Of a stretch of DNA of 64,000 nucleotides, positions 54,153-61,334 are shown piece by piece; the stretch's first letter is position 1; the number at the start of each line of letters is the position of its first letter. The position numbers were made by a program, and so were the translations under genes. Below the pieces are notes generated by a model. That model saw only the letters and a program-made list of their open reading frames with translations. It made no database searches and had not been told where the DNA came from. The stretch comes from Oxydemutator sp963693105 (lineage in GTDB: Bacteria > Pseudomonadota > Gammaproteobacteria > Poriferisulfidales > Oxydemutatoraceae), in the NCBI GenBank assembly GCA_963693105.1, contig OY843752.1, positions 372,001 to 436,000 of the forward strand. Direction: 5' to 3'.

Positions 54153-55150
54153 CCGGCCACCGCCTCGAGACCCGGCTGCGCAGAATGCGCCGCGATGACT
54201 TCAGCCGCCGGCTGATGCGCGAAACCGCGCTCGGCTGCGGCGACCTGATTCAGCCGCTCTTCCTCCTCGACGGCGCGCGGGCGCGCCGGCCCGTCGCGTC
54301 CATGCCGGGCGTCGAATGCATCTCGCTCGACCTGCTGGCGGCCGAGGCCGAGACGCTGCTCGGCCTCGGCGTGCCGGCGGTGGCACTGTTTCCGGTCGTG
54401 GACGCCGGCCTGAAAAGCGCGCGCGCCGGGGAAGCCTGGCGCGACGACGGCCTGGTGCAGCGCGCGGTGCGCGAATTGAAACGGCGCTCGCCCGAACTCG
54501 GCGTCATCACCGATGTCGCGCTCGATCCCTACACGTCGCACGGCCACGACGGCGTCACCGATGAAACCGGCTATGTGATGAACGATGAAACGGTCGCGAT
54601 ACTGGTGCAGCAGGCGCTGTCCCATGCCGCCGCCGGCGCCGACATCGTCGCGCCGTCCGACATGATGGACGGGCGCGTCGGCGCAATCCGCGGCGCATTG
54701 GAAGACAACGGCCACACCACGACCCGCATCCTCGCCTATTCGGCGAAATACGCCTCCGCGTTTTACGGGCCGTTCCGCGACGCCGTCGGCTCAGGCGCCG
54801 CCGTCGGCTCAGGCGGCAAGGACACCTACCAGATGGACTGCGCCAACAGCGACGAGGCGCTGGCGGAAGTCGCGCTCGATCTCGACGAGGGCGCCGACAT
54901 CGTCCTGGTCAAACCGGCGCTGCCCTGCCTCGACGTCATACGCCGCGTCAAGGATGAATTCCGCGCGCCGACTTTCGCCTACCAGGTCAGCGGCGAGTAC
55001 GCGATGCTGAAAGCCGCCGCCGGCAACGGCTGGCTGCCGGAACGCGCCTGCGTGCTGGAGGCGCTGACCGCCATCCGGCGCGCCGGCGCCGACGCCATCG
55101 TCACGTACTACGCGAAGACCGCCGCGACATGGCTGCGCGAAGGCGCGTGA
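54149..55150 (+). CDS. hemB: Delta-aminolevulinic acid dehydratase (porphobilinogen synthase) HemB
   Basis: Condenses two 5-aminolevulinate to porphobilinogen. 333 residues from ATG 54149 (ATGA overlap with hemF). Schiff-base lysines lie in A-Y-S-A-K-Y-A-S-A-F-Y-G-P-F and I-V-L-V-K-P-A-L-P. Also seen: D-V-A-L-D-P-Y-T-S-H-G-H-D-G, DIVAPSDMMDGRVGAIR and QVSGEYAM. The third cysteine of the Zn-type triad is not apparent in the D-P-Y-T-S-H-G-H-D-G loop, so the enzyme is probably of the Mg-dependent type. Between FRDA and TYQMD the loop is extended by an 18-bp tandem duplication (G-S-G-A-A-V-G-S-G-G). Confidence 0.97.
   Translation: MTGHRLETRLRRMRRDDFSRRLMRETALGCGDLIQPLFLLDGARARRPVASMPGVECISLDLLAAEAETLLGLGVPAVALFPVVDAGLKSARAGEAWRDDGLVQRAVRELKRRSPELGVITDVALDPYTSHGHDGVTDETGYVMNDETVAILVQQALSHAAAGADIVAPSDMMDGRVGAIRGALEDNGHTTTRILAYSAKYASAFYGPFRDAVGSGAAVGSGGKDTYQMDCANSDEALAEVALDLDEGADIVLVKPALPCLDVIRRVKDEFRAPTFAYQVSGEYAMLKAAAGNGWLPERACVLEALTAIRRAGADAIVTYYAKTAATWLREGA
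54782..54817 (+). repeat. 18-bp tandem duplication in hemB
   Basis: Two adjacent 18-bp copies differing at one base encode A-V-G-S-G-A / A-V-G-S-G-G, lengthening the loop that follows the first Schiff-base lysine region by six residues. Confidence 0.85.
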
Positions 55151-55971
55151 GCGCGCAGGCCCGGGACCGCTACGCGCTCATCGGCTGCCCGGTCGGGCAC
55201 AGCATCTCTCCGCAAATCCACGCGCGCTTCGCCGCGCAGACCGGCGAAGCCGTTTGCTATGAATTGCTCGAAGCGCCGCGCGACGGCTTCGCCGACGCGG
55301 TCGAACGGTTTGCCGCCGGCGGCGGCAGGGGGCTGAACGTAACGCTGCCTTTCAAGCACCAAGCGTACCGGCTGGCGGACGAGGTCAGCGCGCGGGCGCA
55401 GGCGGCGGGCGCGGTCAATACGCTGGTGCTGCGCCCGGGGCGCGAAATCCTCGGCGACAACACCGACGGCGCCGGCTTCATCCGCGATCTGCGCGTCCAT
55501 TGCAAACTGGAGCCGCAAGGGCGCGACATTCTGCTGCTCGGCGCCGGCGGCGCGGCGCGCGGCATTGTTCCGCCGCTGATGGAAAGCGGCGCCGCGTCGC
55601 TGGTCATCGCCAACCGCGACCCCGAACGCGCGCGCGCACTCCAACGCCTGTTTGGCGCGCTCGGCGACGTGACGGTGTGCACACTGGACGAACTCGGCGG
55701 ACGCCGCTTCGACGGCATCGTCAACGCGACCTCGGCCAGTCTCGCCGGTGCGGTGCCGGCGCTGCCCGAATCGGTCGAGGCCGGTTGGGGCTACGACCTC
55801 GCCTACGCCGCGAGCGGCGCCACCGCCTTCGTCCGCTGGCTGCGCGAGCGCGGCGTCGAGCGCGCCTTCGACGGACTCGGCATGCTGGTCGAACAGGCCG
55901 CCGAATCCTTCCTGCTGTGGCGCGGCGTCAGACCGGCAACCGCCGCCGTCCTCCGGGAACTGCGCGAATAA
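55147..55971 (+). CDS. aroE: Shikimate dehydrogenase AroE
   Basis: NADPH-dependent reduction of 3-dehydroshikimate. 274 residues from GTG 55147, which overlaps the hemB stop (GTGA) in the style of this operon; ATG 55129 six codons earlier is an alternative. Substrate site: L-I-G-C-P-V-G-H-S-I-S-P, N-V-T-L-P-F-K (catalytic Lys) and G-D-N-T-D-G-A-G-F. The NADP Rossmann motif is L-L-G-A-G-G-A-A-R-G-I and the following N-R-D motif. The C-terminus has GMLVEQAAESFLLWRG. The last 20 bases of this gene form the left end of the ~1.17-kb tandem duplication. Confidence 0.96.
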   Translation: MSAQARDRYALIGCPVGHSISPQIHARFAAQTGEAVCYELLEAPRDGFADAVERFAAGGGRGLNVTLPFKHQAYRLADEVSARAQAAGAVNTLVLRPGREILGDNTDGAGFIRDLRVHCKLEPQGRDILLLGAGGAARGIVPPLMESGAASLVIANRDPERARALQRLFGALGDVTVCTLDELGGRRFDGIVNATSASLAGAVPALPESVEAGWGYDLAYAASGATAFVRWLRERGVERAFDGLGMLVEQAAESFLLWRGVRPATAAVLRELRE

Positions 55972-56004
55972 AAGGCCGCGCCCCCTGCCCGGGAGCGCGG
56001 CCTT
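55972..56004. terminator. Bidirectional hairpin terminator between aroE and P3
   Basis: Perfect 10-bp stem AAGGCCGCGC / GCGCGGCCTT with a 13-base loop, directly after the aroE stop. On the minus strand it is followed by TTTTATT and lies ~45 bases after the P3 stop, so it best fits termination of the peptide transcript, and perhaps of aroE too. Confidence 0.75.
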
Positions 56005-56047
56005 GTCCGAAGGGCTGCGGCGCCCTTGCGGTCAGCGTGTGCCGGCC

Positions 56048-56641
56048 TTAACCGACGAGGCCGACATTGACATGGCCGCTGCTGCCGGAAAATGCGCCCA
56101 TCCCGGCGGCAACACCAACACCCACACCGACCGCTGTCCCCACCACCAGAACAGCAGCGGCACTGAGAGCAACGGTGATTGCCACACCTGCGGCGACGGC
56201 GGCGACAGTGGCCCCAGTGATGGCTCCAGTTGCACTCGAAACAGATAGCGCGCCAAACCCGAACGCAACGCCGAGCCCGCCAAAAATGCCTGCAAGAGTC
56301 CCAAAAATGACGACGCCCTCACCTCCGGATATTCCTTCCAGGGACGAATCGCTCATGCCGCGCATCGCCTTATCCCATGACTCAAATTCCGGCACCACGA
56401 TGTTCATTTCATCGGCGGTGTTCTGTACATAGACAGCGTTGAAACCCTCGAATAACTCAACCACCCTCTTCGCCTCAGCCCGCGCTTCCGGGCTCGCGTC
56501 CGGATTGGTCAAATCCCGGCCAATACGGATGGCTGCGATTTCATTCAGATACGGAATATGGACACTAGGGGGGAACCCCGGTTTCGGCTCGGATGGCAGT
56601 GCCACTACTTTTTTTACTATTACCGTTTCGTTCGTTTCCAT
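56048..56641 (-). CDS. P3: double-glycine leader, glycine-zipper-type peptide precursor (family member 3)
   Basis: 197 residues from ATG 56641 with AGAGAGG 8 bases upstream. Leader residues 1-107: a family-specific first 28, I-P-Y-L-N-E-I-A-A-I at 29-38, QNTADEMNIVVP at 73-84 and S-L-E-G-I-S-G-G at 100-107. The following 90 residues are Gly/Ala/Val/Ser-rich with repeated G-x3-G and no Cys. They end in G-A-F-S-G-S-S-G-H and the tail VNVGLVG. There is no poly-G run; a C6 run lies in codons 23-25. It is encoded in unit 1 of the triplication, downstream of a truncated anhydrase copy on the same strand. Likely exported through a GG-peptidase ABC transporter; activity unknown. The 197-bp gap upstream contains a stretch shared with the other units, but no convincing promoter. 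Confidence 0.75.
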   Translation of the reverse strand: METNETVIVKKVVALPSEPKPGFPPSVHIPYLNEIAAIRIGRDLTNPDASPEARAEAKRVVELFEGFNAVYVQNTADEMNIVVPEFESWDKAMRGMSDSSLEGISGGEGVVIFGTLAGIFGGLGVAFGFGALSVSSATGAITGATVAAVAAGVAITVALSAAAVLVVGTAVGVGVGVAAGMGAFSGSSGHVNVGLVG

Positions 56642-56838
56642 TAGAGACCTCTCTTGGTTGCATTCTTGCTGTTGATTTGTCCTCTTCCTGCAAGAGAGAA
56701 CAGCCTTGTAGTCAACATGTCCATATTAAGCCACAATTTGCCGGAAATAAACCATGACAAAGGTTTCTGAACGCCCACCCACAAAAGGCCGCGAATTCCT
56801 GTGTTTGCCGCTGTTCTATGCCGCCGCGCCGCGCCCGG

Positions 56839-57144
56839 TCAAGTCTCCGGCGCCGATTGGTGGGCGTTTTTCAGATTGACGTAGCTTTGCGCCGAGTAGA
56901 GCAGAAACTCCCGCTCCTCGTCGGTCAGTTCGCGGACTTTTCTGGCCGGGTTGCCGAGCCACAGAAAGCCGCCCTCGATTTTCCTGCCCGGCGACACCAG
57001 ACTGTTGGCGGCTAACATCGCGCCCGTGCAGACCACGGCGCCATCGAGCACGGTCGAGCCCATGCCGACCAGGCAGGCGTCCTCGATGGTGCAGGCGTGC
57101 AGGATGACGTTGTGGCCGACGGTCACGCCGCTGCCGATTCGCAT
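56839..57144 (-). pseudogene. Truncated gamma-carbonic anhydrase copy 1
   Basis: The last 100 codons of the anhydrase gene at 59186-59725, with several substitutions (for example G-R-K in place of G-K-T and a Q-S-A-P-E-T end). The first ~79 codons are missing. The duplication junction happens to create an ATG (57144-57142), so a 101-residue frame is open. It keeps the two zinc histidines of T-V-G-H-N-V-I-L-H but lacks the first (in S-I-L-H-V), so it cannot bind zinc like the parent. Best treated as a by-product of duplication, although a stable fragment or a role as 5' transcript for P3 is possible. Confidence 0.8.
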
Positions 57145-57163
57145 CCGGGAACTGCGCGAATAA

Positions 57164-57196
57164 AAGGCCGCGCCCCCTGCCCGGGAGCGCGGCCTT
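57164..57196. terminator. Hairpin terminator, copy 2 (downstream of P4)
   Basis: Same 10-bp perfect stem as at 55972, part of repeat unit 2, ~45 bases after the P4 stop on the minus strand and followed there by TTTTATT. Confidence 0.75.
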
Positions 57197-57239
57197 ATCC
57201 GAAGGGCTGCGGCGCCCTTGCGGTCAGCGTGTGCCGACC

Positions 57240-57833
57240 TTAACCGACGAGGCCGACACCAACATCGCTACCGCCGCCGGCGCCGCCGCCGAAAGCGCCT
57301 GTCGCGGCGGCAATACCGACGCCAATGCTGGTGCCTACGACTGCCGCCCCCGCAAGACCGGTGCCAACGACCAGAGCGCATGCCGCAAGGCCCGCCGCGA
57401 CGGCGCCAATAGTGGCAAACGTCGCGGATGCGGCTGTCCCCCCGACCATAATAGAGCCAACGCCAAGCGACACACCAATAGAGCCTATCGCTAGACCAAC
57501 AGCTGAGCTCAGAAAAGCAAACACAATATCGCCCCCGGACAACTGGCTCAGTTGTGCCTCGGTCAAGCGTTGTATCTCCACATCCAGTTCCGGAAATTCC
57601 GGCACCACGATGTTCATTTCATCGGCGGTGTTCTGTTGATAGACGACTTCAAACTTCTCGAATGAAGCCAGTTGCTTCTCCACCTCGGCCCGTTTTTCCG
57701 GGGCGGTGTCCGGATGGACCAGACTCCGGCCGACAAAGACGGCCGCGATTTCATTAGTCAGCGGGAGAGATATCCGAGGCTTGGTCTGTAAGCCCCCCCC
57801 CCCGGAGGGTCGTTCATTTGCTTGTGTGTTCAT
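57240..57833 (-). CDS. P4: double-glycine leader, glycine-zipper-type peptide precursor (family member 4)
   Basis: 197 residues from ATG 57833. N-terminus M-N-T-Q-A-N-E-R-P-S followed by Gly4 coded by an 11-base G run. Then L-P-L-T-N-E-I-A-A-V-F-V-G-R-S-L, QNTADEMNIVVP at 67-78 and Q-L-S-Q-L-S-G-G at 94-101. The 96-residue remainder is Gly/Ala/Val-rich (one Cys in L-A-A-C-A-L-V-V), with G-A-F-G-G-G-A-G-G-G and the tail DVGVGLVG. The leader is nearly the same as P5 over its whole length, while the zipper parts have diverged more; this suggests selection or exchange acting on the mature part. The SD is only GGGG (GAGG in P5). Confidence 0.77.
   Translation of the reverse strand: MNTQANERPSGGGGLQTKPRISLPLTNEIAAVFVGRSLVHPDTAPEKRAEVEKQLASFEKFEVVYQQNTADEMNIVVPEFPELDVEIQRLTEAQLSQLSGGDIVFAFLSSAVGLAIGSIGVSLGVGSIMVGGTAASATFATIGAVAAGLAACALVVGTGLAGAAVVGTSIGVGIAAATGAFGGGAGGGSDVGVGLVG
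57793..57803 (-). repeat. Poly-G run (11 G) in codons 11-14 of P4
   Basis: Eleven consecutive G on the coding strand about 30 bases after the ATG, encoding part of a Gly run. A length suited to slipped-strand mispairing; the written length keeps the frame open. Confidence 0.9.
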
Positions 57834-58001
57834 TTTTTACCCCATTAATACGTTGTTGAAATGCCTGTGGCACCGTTACTACTCTACTACAACACAAAAT
57901 CAACCGAATGGAAAGCATGACACAGGTTGCTGAACGCCCCCACACAAAAGGCCGCGAATTCCTGTGTTTGCCGCTGTTCTATGCCGCCGCGCCGCGCCCG
58001 G

Positions 58002-58307
58002 TCAAGCCTCCGGCGACGATTGGTGGGCGTTTTTCAGATTGACGTAGCTTTGCGCCGAGTAGAGCAGGAATTCCCGTTCCTCGTCGGTCAGTTCGCGGAC
58101 TTTTCTGGCCGGGTTGCCGAGCCACAGAAAGCCGCCCTCGATTGTCTTGCCCGGCGACACCAGGCTGTTGGCGGCCAGCATCGCGCCCGTGCAGACCACG
58201 GCGCCATCGAGCACGGTCGAGCCCATGCCGACCAGGCAGGCGTCCTCGATGGTGCAGGCGTGCAGGATGACGTTGTGGCCGACGGTCACGCCGCTGCCGA
58301 TTCGCAT
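58002..58307 (-). pseudogene. Truncated gamma-carbonic anhydrase copy 2
   Basis: The last 100 codons of the complete anhydrase gene, almost identical to it at the DNA level (same K-T-I-E-G-G and Q-S-S-P-E-A residues). It starts with an ATG made by the duplication junction. Lacks the N-terminal 79 codons, including the first zinc histidine. Its closeness to the parent, compared with copy 1, indicates that unit 2 arose later. Confidence 0.82.
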
Positions 58308-58326
58308 CCGGGAACTGCGCGAATAA

Positions 58327-58359
58327 AAGGCCGCGCCCCCTGCCCGGGAGCGCGGCCTT
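58327..58359. terminator. Hairpin terminator, copy 3 (downstream of P5)
   Basis: Third copy of the perfect 10-bp stem hairpin, in repeat unit 3, placed as in units 1 and 2 relative to the peptide gene stop. Confidence 0.75.
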
Positions 58360-58402
58360 ATCCGAAGGGCTGCGGCGCCCTTGCGGTCAGCGTGTGCCGG
58401 CC

Positions 58403-59017
58403 TTAACTGGCCAGGCCGATACCGACATCGCCGCCGCCGCCGCCGCCGCCGAAAGCGCCTGCCGCGGCGGCAATACCGACGCCAATGGCGGAGCCTACGA
58501 CTGCCGTCGCCGCAAGACTGGCGCCAACGACCAGAGCGCTTGCCGCAAGGCCCGCCGCGATAGCGCTGGCAGTGGCGATGCCGCCGGTTGCTATCACCCC
58601 CACGCCTGCGACAGTAGTCGTTACGGCCGCAAACGAACCAACCCCCAGGGCACTGCCTATTGTCGCAAAGAAGCCTCCAATAGCCCCGACTACAACAAAA
58701 AATTCACCTCCGGCTATTTGCTCCAGTTCTTCCTTGGTCATGCGTACCATCTCTGCGTCATATTCCGGAAAGTACGGCACCACGATGTTCATTTCATCGG
58801 CGGTGTTCTGTTGATAGACGACTTCAAACTTCTCGAATGAAGCCAGTTGCTCCTCCACCTTGGCCCGTTTTTCCGGGGTGGTGTCCGGATGGGTCAGACT
58901 CCGGCCGACAAAGACGGCCGCGATTTCATTACTCAGCGGGAGAGAAACTCTGGGCTTGGTCTGTAACCCCCCCCCCCCCCCCCCCCCGGAGGGTCGTTCA
59001 TTTGCTTGTGTGTTCAT
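58403..59017 (-). CDS. P5: double-glycine leader, glycine-zipper-type peptide precursor (family member 5)
   Basis: 204 residues from ATG 59017, with GAGG 6 bases upstream. Same N-terminal decapeptide as P4, then Gly7 coded by 21 consecutive G. L-S-N-E-I-A-A-V-F-V-G-R-S-L follows, then QNTADEMNIVVP at 70-81 and the processing site E-L-E-Q-I-A-G-G at 97-104. The 100-residue remainder starts E-F-F-V-V-V-G-A-I-G-G-F and is Gly/Ala/Val/Thr-rich with repeated small-x3-small spacing. It ends in G-A-F-G-G-G-G-G-G-G and the tail DVGIGLAS. It lies 168 bp downstream of the complete anhydrase gene on the same strand and is probably the original resident copy of the locus. Confidence 0.77.
   Translation of the reverse strand: MNTQANERPSGGGGGGGLQTKPRVSLPLSNEIAAVFVGRSLTHPDTTPEKRAKVEEQLASFEKFEVVYQQNTADEMNIVVPYFPEYDAEMVRMTKEELEQIAGGEFFVVVGAIGGFFATIGSALGVGSFAAVTTTVAGVGVIATGGIATASAIAAGLAASALVVGASLAATAVVGSAIGVGIAAAAGAFGGGGGGGDVGIGLAS
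58967..58987 (-). repeat. Poly-G run (21 G) in codons 11-17 of P5
   Basis: Twenty-one G in a row on the coding strand, about 30 bases after the ATG. This is the longest mononucleotide run in the window. It encodes seven Gly. Run length could also be affected by sequencing error. Confidence 0.9.
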
Positions 59018-59185
59018 TTTTTACCTCATTAATACGTTGTTGAGATGCCTGCGGCACCGTTGTGACTCTACTACAACACAAAATCAACCGAATGGAAAGC
59101 ATGACAAAGGTTGCTGAACGCCCGCCCACAAAAGGCCGCGAATTCCTGTGTTTGCCGCTGTTCTATGCCGCCGCGCCGCGCCCGG

Positions 59186-59725
59186 TCAAGCCTCCGGCGA
59201 CGATTGGTGGGCGTTTTTCAGATTGACGTAGCTTTGCGCCGAGTAGAGCAGGAATTCCCGCTCCTCGTCGGTCAGTTCGCGGACTTTTCTGGCCGGGTTG
59301 CCGAGCCACAGAAAGCCGCCCTCGATTGTCTTGCCCGGCGACACCAGGCTGTTGGCGGCCAGCATCGCGCCCGTGCAGACCACGGCGCCATCGAGCACGG
59401 TCGAGCCCATGCCGACCAGGCAGGCGTCCTCGATGGTGCAGGCGTGCAGGATGACGTTGTGGCCGACGGTCACGCCGTTGCCGATTCGCAATGGATGGCC
59501 GCCCGGCACAAACCGGCTGTCTCCGGTGACGTGCAGGATGGAGCCGTCCTGAATGTTGCTGCGCTCGCCGATGCGAATGGGGATCAGGTCGCCGCGCACG
59601 ACGCTCATCGGCCAGATCGAACTGTCGGCGCCGACGGCGACATCGCCGATGACCCGCGCGGCCTCATCAACGAAGGCCGTCGGGTGGATGCGCGGCGAGT
59701 GATTCTGAAATTTCCTGATGTTCAT
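59186..59725 (-). CDS. yrdA: Gamma-carbonic anhydrase-like hexapeptide-repeat protein (YrdA family)
   Basis: 179 residues from ATG 59725 with GGGGA 7 bases upstream. Left-handed beta-helix protein with hexapeptide repeats from about residue 25 to 145. Typical family blocks are I-H-P-T-A-F-V-D-E-A-A, V-V-R-G-D-L-I-P-I-R-I-G, N-I-Q-D-G-S-I-L-H-V and V-G-H-N-V-I-L-H. Also seen are the G-M-G-S-T-V-L-D-G block and W-L-G-N-P-A-R-K-V-R-E-L. The three zinc histidines (S-I-L-H, G-H-N, I-L-H) are all present. In gammaproteobacteria this gene is often next to aroE, as it would be here without the peptide genes. Reversible CO2 hydration is inferred from the family; many YrdA proteins have weak or untested activity. 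Confidence 0.93.
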   Translation of the reverse strand: MNIRKFQNHSPRIHPTAFVDEAARVIGDVAVGADSSIWPMSVVRGDLIPIRIGERSNIQDGSILHVTGDSRFVPGGHPLRIGNGVTVGHNVILHACTIEDACLVGMGSTVLDGAVVCTGAMLAANSLVSPGKTIEGGFLWLGNPARKVRELTDEEREFLLYSAQSYVNLKNAHQSSPEA

Positions 59726-59842
59726 TGAAAATCCCCGGCGGGCGGGCAGCGCAGTATAACAAAGGCGGTCTTTCGTCGGCCAGACGGGGCGTTTCGTCGG
59801 GTCGGCGGCCAGCCGCGGCGGCGCCGGGGTTAACAAACGGGC

Positions 59843-60814
59843 ATGATTTTTTGTCCGCACGCCGCCTGCGAGCGCGGCGCCGGCTTTACGCTGGTCGAAC
59901 TGCTGTCCGCGCTGACGCTCGGCGCGCTGCTGATTGCCGCGCTGCTGAAATTGCAGCACAACATGCAATCGGCGCACAACGCCGCCGAAAACCGCTCCGC
60001 CGTCGCGCAGAAGTTGATCGTGGCGCGGCGCGCGCTCGCGGACTCCGTCGCCGGCATCATGCCGGCGTGCGCCGGCAAGGCGCGGCATTTTAATCTGATG
60101 ACCGCCGCCGCTTCCGCGCCGTTCTGGCTCAAGCCGTTTGAAAGCACCCTGCGCGTCGTCGGCGCCGATGACCCGCCAGACGGCCTCAAAGCGGTCGGCC
60201 GGCGCGCCGGCGAGCGCCGCGCGCAAAGCGACGTGCTGATCGTCCGCGCCGCCGCGCTGCCGGCCGTCAGCGTGAGCGGCCACGCCACCGCCACGCGCGC
60301 CTTTGTCGTCTCCGACACGGCGGGCTTCAAGCCGGGCGATGTCGCGCTGGTTTGCGACGAACACGCCGCGGTGCTGTTCCAGGTGACCGATGTCGGCGCA
60401 CACTCGCTCGGTTATGCCGGCGGCGCGGCGCGGCCCGGCAACTGTCCCGGCGCTTTCGCGGCGGGCGGCTGCGCGCGGGATTACCGTTTCAGCGGCAACG
60501 CCGTCGGCGCGCGCTACACCGCGTCGGTCTTTTATGTCGGCGTCGGCAAATCCGGCGACGGGTTCTCGCTGTACCGGCAGCGGCCCGTCGTCGTCCGCTC
60601 CGGCGCCACGCGCCGTCTGAGGCTGAGCACCGAGGAAATCATCACCGGCGTGCGCCGAATCGACGCCGACGTCGTGGTGCGGCAAGGCGGGCGTCTGCGT
60701 TATGCGAAGGCCGGCGGCGGCGATTCATTCTTCGCGCTGGCGGTCGAGGCCGTCGTCAGCGGACACAACGACCCGGGCGGCGGCGAGCGCCATGCGTTTG
60801 CAATCACACGGTAG
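59843..60814 (+). CDS. PilW-like type IV pilus minor pilin
   Basis: 323 residues from ATG 59843. A short leader with the prepilin peptidase site G-A-G|F-T-L-V-E-L-L, followed by a hydrophobic helix to about residue 38. The body is long, as in PilW proteins. It has a Cys pair (N-C-P-G…G-C-A-R-D) and a C-terminal part typical of prepilin proteins that close the pilus tip. First of three overlapping minor pilin genes (PilW-like, PilX-like, PilE-like). The 117-bp gap before it contains no gene. Confidence 0.82.
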   Translation: MIFCPHAACERGAGFTLVELLSALTLGALLIAALLKLQHNMQSAHNAAENRSAVAQKLIVARRALADSVAGIMPACAGKARHFNLMTAAASAPFWLKPFESTLRVVGADDPPDGLKAVGRRAGERRAQSDVLIVRAAALPAVSVSGHATATRAFVVSDTAGFKPGDVALVCDEHAAVLFQVTDVGAHSLGYAGGAARPGNCPGAFAAGGCARDYRFSGNAVGARYTASVFYVGVGKSGDGFSLYRQRPVVVRSGATRRLRLSTEEIITGVRRIDADVVVRQGGRLRYAKAGGGDSFFALAVEAVVSGHNDPGGGERHAFAITR

Positions 60815-61334
60815 GCCGCGCCGGGCGCAGGGCGGCGGCATCCTGCCCATCGTGCTGGTGCTGCTGTCGCTGACCGCGCTGATGGCCGCCGCCGGGCTGG
60901 ATCGCTCCGCCGGCCAGCAGCTGCTGGCAAGCGGCGCCGACCAGCGCGGACGGCTTCACGAGGCGGCGATGACGGTGCTGTCCGCGGCCATCGCCCACGC
61001 CAGGACCGGCGTTCGCGCCGGCGACTTTTCCGGAGCAAAACCCGGCCTGTTCGGCGGCGGACGCAACGAGCGGTGGCGCGGGCATCCGTGGCAGGAGAAC
61101 AACGCCGGTTTCATCATTGAACGGCTGGCGCAAGGGCCGCCTTTGCGCGTCGGCGGCAAAACCGTCGCACAGTGCCGCCTGCTGGTGACGGCGCGCGCGC
61201 AAACCGCCGGCGGCCATGTGCTGTTCGCACAGGCGCTGGTCTCGACGCCGCTGCCGGTGGCCGCCGCGACCGCCGCCGCCGTGGTTTCCATGCCGCCCTC
61301 GACACTCGAGGCCGTGCGCGTCATCACGCCGTGA
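60792..61334 (+). CDS. PilX-like type IV pilus assembly protein
   Basis: 180 residues from ATG 60792, overlapping the PilW-like gene by 23 bp. After a basic start comes Q-G-G-G-I-L-P-I-V-L-V-L-L-S-L-T-A-L-M, the PilX pattern in which G-x-x-L/I-x-x-x-L-x-L-L replaces the usual FTLIE. A-G-L-D-R-S-A-G-Q-Q follows. Position between PilW-like and PilE-like genes supports the call; sequence similarity outside the N-terminus is weak. Confidence 0.72.
   Translation: MRLQSHGRPRRAQGGGILPIVLVLLSLTALMAAAGLDRSAGQQLLASGADQRGRLHEAAMTVLSAAIAHARTGVRAGDFSGAKPGLFGGGRNERWRGHPWQENNAGFIIERLAQGPPLRVGGKTVAQCRLLVTARAQTAGGHVLFAQALVSTPLPVAAATAAAVVSMPPSTLEAVRVITP

Larger units (their letters stand above)
55952..59490. 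repeat. Triplicated ~1.17-kb unit (aroE tail, hairpin, peptide gene, gamma-carbonic anhydrase 3' part)
   Basis: Units: 55952-57143 (1,192 bp), 57144-58306 (1,163 bp), 58307-59490 (1,184 bp). Each starts TCCGGGAACTGCGCGAATAA (the last bases of aroE), then carries the same hairpin, a minus-strand peptide gene, a shared spacer and the same part of the gamma-carbonic anhydrase gene, ending …GATTCGCA. Only unit 3 continues into a whole anhydrase gene. The junction in units 1-2 and 2-3 is identical. This shows that the original order was aroE - peptide gene - anhydrase, and that one segment was duplicated head to tail. Units 2 and 3 agree more closely with each other than with unit 1. Confidence 0.92.

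Noticed and set aside
57231..57494. Small plus-strand frames opposite P3-P5 (for example 57231-57494, 58394-58840)
   Set aside because: They are complements of the Gly/Ala-rich zipper parts and have no start signals; the minus-strand genes share conserved leaders and ribosome sites.
59186..60685. 499-codon minus-strand frame covering the anhydrase and the region opposite the PilW-like gene
   Set aside because: Only the part from ATG 59725 matches the anhydrase family; the rest is antisense to a pilin gene with a clear prepilin site.
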